Part shown: positions 23,467 to 29,533 of the stretch, one piece after another
How the letters are laid out: every line of letters begins with the position of its first letter
Numbering within the stretch: the stretch's first letter is position 1
Assembly: GCA_020440825.1 (NCBI GenBank)
Contig: JAGRNJ010000020.1
Span: 1 to 32,350 of the forward strand
Direction: 5' to 3'
DNA: 32,350 nt
DNA from: Leptospiraceae bacterium
Lineage (GTDB): Bacteria > Spirochaetota > Leptospiria > Turneriellales > Turneriellaceae
The notes under the pieces: model-generated
Told to the model about the DNA's origin: nothing
Database searches by the model: none
What the model saw: the letters and a program-made list of their open reading frames with translations, nothing else
Program-made: the position numbers and the translations under genes

Positions 23467-23477
23467 CTTTATATTTT
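23450..23477 (+). promoter_or_regulatory. Predicted promoter of the small-protein/nucleotidyltransferase pair
   Basis: TTGACA (23450-23455), a 16-bp spacer and TATTTT (23472-23477) end 5 bp before the ATG at 23483, with no ribosome site. A leaderless transcript is predicted. Confidence 0.5.
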
Positions 23478-23482
23478 CAACT

Positions 23483-23692
23483 ATGCGGGAAGTTAAAATA
23501 GAAAGAGTCTCGGTTTCAGATTCAAATAATCATCTGAAGTACTGGTTATCCCGTACTGATGAAGAACGTATTGTGGCTATTAGCATTTTGATTGAACAAT
23601 ATTTACTTGCAACTGGTTTTGACTCGTTACCCAGAATTAAGAAGTTTATAAATATTCGAAAGTTGGGTGATGTGCCAATTAAAGAATCTTAA
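23483..23692 (+). CDS. Small partner protein of an MNT-like nucleotidyltransferase
   Basis: The protein has 69 residues from the ATG at 23483; a TTG at 23450 in the same frame is an unlikely start because it lies in the predicted promoter. The stretch L-K-Y-W-L-S-R-T-D-E-E-R-I-V-A-I-S-I-L is the hallmark of a widespread small family (Y-W-L-S-R-x-P-E-E-R-L-x-A-V-E) encoded directly before DUF6036-like nucleotidyltransferases. The gene is separated from its partner by 6 bp. The pair is presumed to act like a toxin-antitoxin or defence module, but the role of this protein is not established. Confidence 0.8.
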   Translation: MREVKIERVSVSDSNNHLKYWLSRTDEERIVAISILIEQYLLATGFDSLPRIKKFINIRKLGDVPIKES

Positions 23693-23698
23693 TCTCAA

Positions 23699-24151
23699 AT
23701 GGATAAACTTTACTTACATCCAGACTTTGCAGACTTTTTAGAGTGTTTACAAAAGTTCCAGGTTGATTTCTTAATCGTTGGGGCTTTTGCGCTTGCAAAA
23801 TTAGGGTACCCAAGAGGAACCGGAGACATTGATATCTGGATCAAACCTGAAAAAGAGAATGCACAAAACGCCTTAAAAGGTATCTCAGAGTTTGGTATGG
23901 CCAGTTTGAATTTAAGCATTGAGGATATTCTCTCTGGTGACGTAATTCAGATGGGCTTTCCTCCGATTCGAATAGATCTAATGAGTAAACTAACTGGAGT
24001 TTCAACAGAAGAAATATGGGCCTCCAGACAAGAAGGCAAACTAGAAAAATTCAAAGTCTTTTTTCTTTCTAAAGAAGTCTTTATTAAAAATAAAAAAGCT
24101 ATTGGCCGTCACAAAGATTTGGCTGATATCGAATCATTAATGGATGAATGA
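23699..24151 (+). CDS. MNT-like nucleotidyltransferase (DUF6036-type)
   Basis: The 150-residue protein carries the minimal nucleotidyltransferase motif: L-I-V-G-A-F-A-L-A-K-L-G (25-36), then T-G-D-I-D-I-W (41-47) with catalytic D43 and D45, and a third Asp at I-R-I-D-L (D93). The end G-R-H-K-D-L-A-D-I-E (136-145) is the family signature. Relatives transfer nucleotides to proteins or RNA in MNT/HEPN- and AbiEii-like systems. The active-site acids are all present, so the enzyme should work. It follows the small partner gene by 6 bp and converges on bfd with only 4 bp between stops. The substrate is unknown. Confidence 0.85.
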   Translation: MDKLYLHPDFADFLECLQKFQVDFLIVGAFALAKLGYPRGTGDIDIWIKPEKENAQNALKGISEFGMASLNLSIEDILSGDVIQMGFPPIRIDLMSKLTGVSTEEIWASRQEGKLEKFKVFFLSKEVFIKNKKAIGRHKDLADIESLMDE

Positions 24152-24155
24152 ACTT

Positions 24156-24362
24156 TCATGCCGGTTGAAAGCTCTCTTGAAAACCCCGGGGAGCCACAGA
24201 TTTCAATTCTTTATGTAGAATCTTGTCGATTTCATGGTGGCAGCTGCCGCATTCTGCCCCTGCCCCGATGGTATATTTCAGAGACTCCCGGCTTGAGCAG
24301 CCATCATGAATGGCTGCTTTGATCGAATGGTCATTAACAGCACGACATACACAAACAATCAT
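24156..24362 (-). CDS. bfd: Bacterioferritin-associated ferredoxin-like [2Fe-2S] protein
   Basis: The 68-residue protein has the Bfd pattern M-I-V-C-V-C-R-A-V-N (Cys4 and Cys6) and G-A-E-C-G-S-C (Cys38 and Cys41), the four ligands of a [2Fe-2S] cluster. In other bacteria Bfd passes electrons to bacterioferritin so that stored iron can be released. The gene is preceded by a Fur-box-like sequence that overlaps its predicted promoter, so it should be made when iron is scarce, as for known bfd genes. No bacterioferritin gene is in the window. Confidence 0.9.
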   Translation of the reverse strand: MIVCVCRAVNDHSIKAAIHDGCSSRESLKYTIGAGAECGSCHHEIDKILHKELKSVAPRGFQESFQPA

Positions 24363-24364
24363 AT

Positions 24365-24397
24365 GAACATGATAATGATTCTCAACTACATCGTCAA
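24365..24397 (-). promoter_or_regulatory. Fur box overlapping the bfd promoter
   Basis: The 19-bp sequence GAACATGATAATGATTCTC (24365-24383) agrees with the Fur consensus GATAATGATAATCATTATC at 15 of 19 positions. On the minus strand TTGACG (24397-24392), a 17-bp spacer and TATCAT (24374-24369) form the promoter; the -10 ends 6 bp before the bfd ATG. The box covers the -10, so Fur binding would block transcription. Confidence 0.75.
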
Positions 24398-24421
24398 CTA
24401 TTATATAGAATTTTTTTATCT

Positions 24422-25009
24422 TTATTTGGTGTATTTTTTGATCAGGGTATCGAGTTCTTTGCTTAACGCATCATAGCCTTGAGCAGCGAGAACCTCGGCA
24501 AACTGCTGGCGATACGTTGTCGACAGCATGATTCCTTCTATTTCAACATCATAGACTAGCCATTTACCGCCCCGGTTTCGCACCAGGTAGTCAACCTTGC
24601 CCATTTTTCCGTTATACTCAACCAAAGTATGAACAATGGCAGCTTCTTTCCCTTTCATAGTCTCGCCATTGTATTCAATTTTGTTATTATTGTAATTTTC
24701 CATTCTCGACAGATAGTATACGAGAATAAATTTGCCAAACTTATCTGCAAAGCTGTCTTGCTGTTTGGCATTCAATTTCGTTTTCCAAAGGTTTCGCAGA
24801 GTTCTTTGCGATAGCAGGCGCACATCAAAACTGTCATAATAAATTTTTGACAGCTCTTTTTTCTTATCGCCCGGCTTCTTATTCGATGCCAACACTGATG
24901 TTATAGATGAAATGGTTGATTTCATCTCTTCAGCCGGCCCTGCATACGCTATAGTTGAAAATAATACGCTCAAGAGCGCGATTGTTGTAAATTTAGTAAA
25001 ATATTTCAT
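24422..25009 (-). CDS. mlaC: MlaC periplasmic phospholipid carrier
   Basis: The 195-residue MlaC/Ttg2D-family protein shuttles phospholipid between MlaA in the outer membrane and the MlaFED complex in the inner membrane. It has a signal peptide ending A-Y-A before G-P-A-E-E. Recognisable parts are F-D-V-R-L-L-S-Q-R-T-L-R-N-L-W, K-F-G-K-F-I-L-V-Y-Y-L-S-R-M and V-D-Y-L-V-R-N-R-G-G-K-W-L-V-Y-D-V-E-I-E-G-I (cut), the last being the family's best-conserved strand pair. A GGAGG site inside the end of mlaA precedes the ATG. It is the last gene of the mla operon. Confidence 0.9.
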   Translation of the reverse strand: MKYFTKFTTIALLSVLFSTIAYAGPAEEMKSTISSITSVLASNKKPGDKKKELSKIYYDSFDVRLLSQRTLRNLWKTKLNAKQQDSFADKFGKFILVYYLSRMENYNNNKIEYNGETMKGKEAAIVHTLVEYNGKMGKVDYLVRNRGGKWLVYDVEIEGIMLSTTYRQQFAEVLAAQGYDALSKELDTLIKKYTK

Positions 25010-26053
25010 TTATTCCTCCACTTTGCGGCGCTGGTATTGATAAAAAACATCTCTTAACAGAGTGTAATCATCAATTGCGCCATCGATCAAGTCATGATAT
25101 TGATTCGGATCCATCGAAAAATCGTTTAACCAGAAAAATGTATAGGCTCCCATACCCGCCAGAGTCGCATAGCCCGGTTCTTCAGGAAACACTGCGTAAC
25201 CGAGTACCCAGGGTTCCGGCTTTAAGAACAGGTCTACTGTGAATCCGCTCAAGTCTCGAGTATTTGACGGTCCCAGGAACGGAAGGTTCAAATAAATTCC
25301 AGGTTCTAACCCCCAAACCCCGAGAGTCTGATCAAAACTTTCATTTGAGGGATCTATATCAAACCAGCCTTTGGCCGGGTCAAAGAGCCCGCCAAGACCT
25401 ACGCTTGTATTGATGCCAAACCGGCCCAGTTCACGACCTGCCCCGGCAAATTTTCCCTGTAAACTACTGTTGATTAACCTCACCGGCATATGAATATTGT
25501 CGGCAAAATTAGAGAGGCCAAGTCGGATGAATTTCGGTACAACAAAATCATAGCCGATTGCAGCAGGTCGCATCAGGTATGTCAAAAAGAAATGATTGAA
25601 TTTATGAATGGGCCGGTTGATAAACTCAAGCGGATCTGAAATTTCAAGTTTTTGTTCTGCCGGTTCATCATCGAGAAATGCAGAATTATCATCATAAGAA
25701 TCTTCAAAACCTGTCGAGTCTTGCTCGTTATTTTCCTGATTTTCGAGATTATCTTGAGTATTGCCTTCCGTAGTGTTTTGTGTCTCGGTTGAACTTTCTG
25801 AAGATTCTGCTTCAGACGCTTCACCTGCAGCAGTCTCCCCTTCGAGACTAACTGCTTCAGTATTTTGAGTTTCAGATTCAGAATTATCAGACGACTCAGA
25901 GCCTGTAGTTGGTTCCTGTGTATTTTGAACAATGCCGAAAAGTGCTCTTTGCCCTGCACCGGTGCCTTGTTTTTCAGGAAGCTGACGTCCCGATAAAAGA
26001 CCCGCCGAAAATAACAAACCAAGAATTGCAATGCTGGGCTTTTGATATCGCAT
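25010..26053 (-). CDS. mlaA: MlaA (VacJ)-family outer-membrane lipid-asymmetry protein with an acidic linker
   Basis: MlaA removes phospholipid from the outer leaflet. The ATG at 26053 gives 347 residues; a TTG at 26104 is an alternative. The signal peptide (M-R-Y-Q-K-P-S-I-A-I-L-G-L-L...) has no lipobox Cys, unlike E. coli MlaA. Residues ~48-135 are an unusual linker rich in Glu, Ser, Thr, Asn and Gln. The MlaA domain (~139-335) shows D-P-L-E-F-I-N-R-P-I-H-K-F-N, the pore-like R-P-A-A-I-G-Y-D-F-V-V-P, G-R-F-G-I-N-T-S-V-G-L-G-G-L-F-D-P-A and F-D-Q-T-L-G-V-W-G. It lies between mlaD and mlaC in the operon. Confidence 0.9.
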   Translation of the reverse strand: MRYQKPSIAILGLLFSAGLLSGRQLPEKQGTGAGQRALFGIVQNTQEPTTGSESSDNSESETQNTEAVSLEGETAAGEASEAESSESSTETQNTTEGNTQDNLENQENNEQDSTGFEDSYDDNSAFLDDEPAEQKLEISDPLEFINRPIHKFNHFFLTYLMRPAAIGYDFVVPKFIRLGLSNFADNIHMPVRLINSSLQGKFAGAGRELGRFGINTSVGLGGLFDPAKGWFDIDPSNESFDQTLGVWGLEPGIYLNLPFLGPSNTRDLSGFTVDLFLKPEPWVLGYAVFPEEPGYATLAGMGAYTFFWLNDFSMDPNQYHDLIDGAIDDYTLLRDVFYQYQRRKVEE

Positions 26054-26105
26054 TTTAATGTGTTTAGTTTTCAAATGATTCGCAAATTCAGATTTTGCGT
26101 TCAAT

Positions 26106-26540
26106 CTATTTATAGATAAACTTGCCTATGAGATCTTCTATATCAACCGCAGATTCTGTTTCGCCAATTTCACCGCCGGGTTCGAGATAGAGATCCATCC
26201 CCCCCTTTGTTATTTTAACATATTTAGCCCCAATGAGACCTTTGGTGCGAATTGAGGCAATCGAGTCTTCTTCTATCTTAACAGTATCATCAATATTCAT
26301 TTTCACTACTGCCAGGCTGCCGTCTAAAGTAACTTTCGATACCTTGCCGACCTGCACGCCTGCAACTTCAACTATTGCACCCTCTTTTAGTCCCGAAATC
26401 TGCGAGAATTTTGCAGAAATCACATATCCCGAATTACCGAACAGAGAAATATCTCCCATATACAAAGCCAGCCACGAAAACGATGCCAACCCTGCTAAAA
26501 TAAACAAGCCGGTGTATAAATGTAGTTTGGTTTTATTCAT
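26106..26540 (-). CDS. mlaD: MlaD-type MCE-domain protein
   Basis: The 144-residue protein has an N-terminal membrane anchor (~8-26) and one MCE domain: I-S-A-K-F-S-Q-I-S-G-L-K-E-G-A-I-V-E-V-A-G, then V-G-K-V, and I-R-T-K-G-L-I-G-A-K-Y-V-K-I. MlaD forms a hexameric ring that guides lipid into the MlaE channel. Length and order match the family. A GAGGA ribosome site precedes the ATG, 19 bp after mlaF. The C-terminal part is short, so this is the compact type. Confidence 0.92.
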   Translation of the reverse strand: MNKTKLHLYTGLFILAGLASFSWLALYMGDISLFGNSGYVISAKFSQISGLKEGAIVEVAGVQVGKVSKVTLDGSLAVVKMNIDDTVKIEEDSIASIRTKGLIGAKYVKITKGGMDLYLEPGGEIGETESAVDIEDLIGKFIYK

Positions 26541-26559
26541 GGTGTCCTCATTATCTTCG

Positions 26560-27357
26560 TCATTTCCATTTTTTCATTTCGGCCAGAATTCCCTTGAGCC
26601 ATGGGCTTGGCGCATTTTGAACTTTGCCCGGCTCAACCCCGTCAATTAAAGTACGGTTGTGTAAGATTGCAATACGGTCTGCGATGCGAAAAATCTGCGG
26701 AATATCATGACTCACAATTAGAGCAGTATAGCCAATTCTCTCATGGGTTGCTTCGAGCATATCATAGATATTGGCCTGTGTCTCGGGGTCAAGGCCGGTC
26801 GTCGGCTCATCAAACAGAATAATCTGCGGGTCCCGCACCAGAGCCCGCGCCATGGCTGCTCTTTTTTGCATACCACCAGAGATCTGGCTGGGAAACTTTG
26901 CAGCTGCTTCATCGATTTGCAAAGCCTTGAGTTGCGACATTACCTTATGTTCAATTTCTTCGCTGCTCAACTCTGTTTTCTCGATAAGTGGCAAAGCTAC
27001 ATTGTCAAAAATTGTACGAGAGTCGAACAGGGCTGCTCCCTGAAAGACAACCCCAAGCTGGCTGCGAATTGCTTCGAGAGACTGGTCATCCGCCCCGTTC
27101 ATCTGCCTGCCTTCAATTAACACCCGTCCTGAGTCGGGCTGATCAAGACCCAGAATATACTTGAGCAAGACAGATTTCCCGGCTCCTGAAGGCCCAACAA
27201 TGACCGTTTTTTTGCCTCTCGGTACTGATAAGTTAACATCTTCATGAACAACTTGTCGACCAAAGGATTTATGAGCATTTTCAACGACAATCGCCGGTTC
27301 AGCAGTTGTCTTTTTGCGGATAGTTTTTTCTGGTGTTGTATTTTTTCGAGTTGCCAT
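26560..27357 (-). CDS. mlaF: MlaF ABC-transporter ATPase
   Basis: The 265-residue ATPase powers phospholipid movement through MlaE. Walker A is G-P-S-G-A-G-K-S (55-62), Q-loop Gln106, signature I-S-G-G-M-Q-K-R (159-166), Walker B I-I-L-F-D-E-P (179-185) and the H-loop His217 in V-S-H-D. Residues 1-20 (M-A-T-R-K-N-T-T-P-E-K-T-I-R-K-K) are an extra basic extension absent from many MlaF proteins. The ATG is 2 bp after the mlaE stop. No MlaB (STAS) gene is seen next to it. Confidence 0.94.
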   Translation of the reverse strand: MATRKNTTPEKTIRKKTTAEPAIVVENAHKSFGRQVVHEDVNLSVPRGKKTVIVGPSGAGKSVLLKYILGLDQPDSGRVLIEGRQMNGADDQSLEAIRSQLGVVFQGAALFDSRTIFDNVALPLIEKTELSSEEIEHKVMSQLKALQIDEAAAKFPSQISGGMQKRAAMARALVRDPQIILFDEPTTGLDPETQANIYDMLEATHERIGYTALIVSHDIPQIFRIADRIAILHNRTLIDGVEPGKVQNAPSPWLKGILAEMKKWK

Positions 27358-27359
27358 AA

Positions 27360-28196
27360 TCAGATAAGTGCCGAGGTCAATAAGTAATCAATAAACAGTA
27401 CCGTAATGCTGCCCGTCACCACGGCAGAGGTGGTTGCCCGGCTGATACCCGACGCACCTTCTTCTACACGGCGGTGAACATTGAAGCCATTCGAGGCTGC
27501 AATCGAGATGGCCAAAAAACCAAATGCCACTGCTTTTACCAGACACATGCGCATTAATGTACCATCTATTGAAGACGCTATTCCGTTGAAATAGGCGCCA
27601 CCAGAAATTCCTAAAACCAGCACTCCTGCAATATAGCCGCCAACAATACCAAACACTGAAAAGATCAAAGTCAAGACCGGGGTCGAAATAAGCCCGGCGG
27701 CCAGTTTGGGCGAAACCAGGAAGTTCATGGGTTCAATTGCCATACAGGTCAGCTGATCGATCTGGTTTGAATGCCGCATAACACCCAGTTCTGCGCATAA
27801 CGCTGAGCCTGCCCTGCCAATCAGCAACAGGGCGGTCAAAACCGGCCCCAATTCTGAAAGCATCGTATAAATTACGCCAGAACCCAATGCGTCTTCTGAG
27901 CCGAATCGTGCGAGAGTATGGTAGCCTTGTACTCCCAATACCATACCTGTAAAAAGGCCGGTAAGGGCGATAATCGAAACGGATTGATTGCCAATGAGGT
28001 AGATTTCTTTTAAGATTACTGAAAATCGAAACCGGGGCAGTAAAATTCCCCGAAAAGCTGCCCACACAAAAACACCCCAGGCTCCCAGTTTCTGAATATA
28101 CTCTTCAGTGTTCTTTCCCAGTTTTGTTATTCGTACCAGAGGATAATGTAGAAGATTCCCCAAAGGGCTGGCCAGGGAATTTTTTTGAATCGTCAT
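27360..28196 (-). CDS. mlaE: MlaE permease of the phospholipid ABC transporter
   Basis: The ATG at 28196 gives 279 residues, the normal MlaE size. A longer frame to 28397 would cross the start of the divergent cyclase gene and its extra residues look non-coding. The protein has five to six membrane helices; G-L-F-T-G-M-V-L-G-V-Q-G-Y, L-S-E-L-G-P-V-L-T-A-L-L-L-I-G-R-A-G-S-A and the A-E-L-G-V-M-R block are typical of the MlaE family. The usual E-I-D-A-L after M-R-x-x is replaced by Q-I-D-Q-L. It is the first gene of the mlaE-F-D-A-C operon. Confidence 0.92.
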   Translation of the reverse strand: MTIQKNSLASPLGNLLHYPLVRITKLGKNTEEYIQKLGAWGVFVWAAFRGILLPRFRFSVILKEIYLIGNQSVSIIALTGLFTGMVLGVQGYHTLARFGSEDALGSGVIYTMLSELGPVLTALLLIGRAGSALCAELGVMRHSNQIDQLTCMAIEPMNFLVSPKLAAGLISTPVLTLIFSVFGIVGGYIAGVLVLGISGGAYFNGIASSIDGTLMRMCLVKAVAFGFLAISIAASNGFNVHRRVEEGASGISRATTSAVVTGSITVLFIDYLLTSALI

Positions 28197-28299
28197 TGTA
28201 TCAACCACGATAGAAAGGCATTTCTGCCTGTCGATTAAAAAGAGCACGTTTCTAGAAAATAGCAGGTTGACTACACGTTCAATTTTTTGATTTTCAGGT
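28197..28299. promoter_or_regulatory. Divergent promoter region of mlaE and the adenylate cyclase gene
   Basis: The 103-bp gap must hold promoters for both directions. TTGACT (28273-28278, plus) is a possible -35 for the cyclase gene, without a clear -10. A small hairpin AGGCA-TTTC-TGCCT lies near 28219-28232 on the mla side. Confidence 0.3.
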
Positions 28300-29517
28300 A
28301 TGTCATCTTTCGATGCCGTCCAATTTGCCCGGGACCTGCAGGGGGCAGAAAGTCTCGCAGAACTGATCGCAATCTGGCTTCGGGAATTGAATGCCAAGGG
28401 TCTCGAAATTCAGCGTTTTAATCTGGGAATGCGTACCCTGCATCCGCAGATTGCCTCACAAATTTTTCTATGGAATGCAAAGGATGAAGCCGCAACAAAT
28501 TTGAATGTCAATACCATCGATAATTCAGAAAGCCACTACCACGGCTTCAAGATTATTAACCGGGGGTTTCCCCTTTCTGATTTGAATTCAAAAGAACTGC
28601 AGAGCAGCCCCATCCCCAAAATTTTACGCGAGTTAGTAACGTTTCATTTTTATTTGCCTGACTTTTCAACAGATTACCCTTTTCCGATTCTGAAAGATCT
28701 GGCAGAGCGAAAGATGACCGGGTATCTTGCACTGCCGATTCTCGAACAGAACAGATCTCAGGTTTTTGTAAGCTTTGCCAATTCTAAGCCAAACGGTATT
28801 GACCCCAATGAACGGGCATTGATTGAAGAGACCGCCATGCTGTTCGGACTTATCTGGAATAGTGCCGCAAAAGTAGAAATGTTCACCCGCCTGATGCAAT
28901 TGTATCTGGGCCCGATTACTGCCGGTAACCTGCTTGCCGGTCAGGTCGAGCGTGGCGATGTTCGCGAACTCGAGGCCGTACTATGGTTTTCTGATATTCG
29001 CGACTATACGGGGTTAACCCTGAACCACCCGCCTGAAGATGTTATCGCCTGGCTCAATGAATACTATGACCTGCAGATAAATCTTATACATCGAGCGGGA
29101 GGCGAAGTATTAAAGTTGATGGGCGACGGATTGCTTGCTGTATTTCCCTTGCGCTCACAAATTGATTTCACACCTGTTAAAGAAAAGGTAATGACTGCCG
29201 TTCGATTGTCCCACAAACTGATGGAGCGGGGAAACCGAACCCGGGTCGCCAACGGTCTACCGCGAATTGAACATGGTATTGGTCTGCATGTTGGTAAAGT
29301 TCAGTACGGCAATATAGGCGCACGGGATCGACTGGATTTTACAGTCATCGGTTCAGACGTGAATTTAACAAGCCGCATTGCTGCGATGTGTGCTCAACTG
29401 CAAGAGAAGGCTGTTTTTTCGAGTGCCTTTACTGATGGCTTTCCTGAAAAATTTACCTCATTGAATAAACATAAATTAAAGGGTGTACCTCAAGAAACAG
29501 AGCTTTTCAAGAGATAA
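28300..29517 (+). CDS. Class III adenylate cyclase with an N-terminal sensor region
   Basis: The 405-residue protein has an N-terminal region (~1-200) that looks like a GAF-type sensor, and a C-terminal class III nucleotidyl cyclase domain (~222-400). The metal ligands are D232 (F-S-D-I-R-D-Y) and D276 (L-M-G-D-G). Substrate positions K272 (V-L-K-L-M-G) and D346 (R-L-D-F-T-V-I-G) are the pair used for adenine, and N355 and R359 (V-N-L-T-S-R) are the transition-state residues, so it should make cAMP from ATP. There is no membrane segment. It is transcribed divergently from the mla operon. Confidence 0.88.
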   Translation: MSSFDAVQFARDLQGAESLAELIAIWLRELNAKGLEIQRFNLGMRTLHPQIASQIFLWNAKDEAATNLNVNTIDNSESHYHGFKIINRGFPLSDLNSKELQSSPIPKILRELVTFHFYLPDFSTDYPFPILKDLAERKMTGYLALPILEQNRSQVFVSFANSKPNGIDPNERALIEETAMLFGLIWNSAAKVEMFTRLMQLYLGPITAGNLLAGQVERGDVRELEAVLWFSDIRDYTGLTLNHPPEDVIAWLNEYYDLQINLIHRAGGEVLKLMGDGLLAVFPLRSQIDFTPVKEKVMTAVRLSHKLMERGNRTRVANGLPRIEHGIGLHVGKVQYGNIGARDRLDFTVIGSDVNLTSRIAAMCAQLQEKAVFSSAFTDGFPEKFTSLNKHKLKGVPQETELFKR

Positions 29518-29533
29518 TAATAACGTATCAAAA

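Noticed and set aside
23450..23482. A TTG start for the MNT partner gene
   Set aside because: The codons coincide with the -35 and repeat; the ATG at 23483 fits the family N-terminus and the promoter spacing.
17300..24150. A chromosomal integron cassette array
   Set aside because: Modules are on both strands and I find no GTTRRRY/RYYYAAC attC pairs or integrase; GTTAGC-type sequences near 22510 and 22755 do not fit the core site.
28197..28397. A longer N-terminus of MlaE
   Set aside because: The extra ~67 residues have no family similarity, lie antisense to the cyclase gene, and MlaE is of normal length from 28196.
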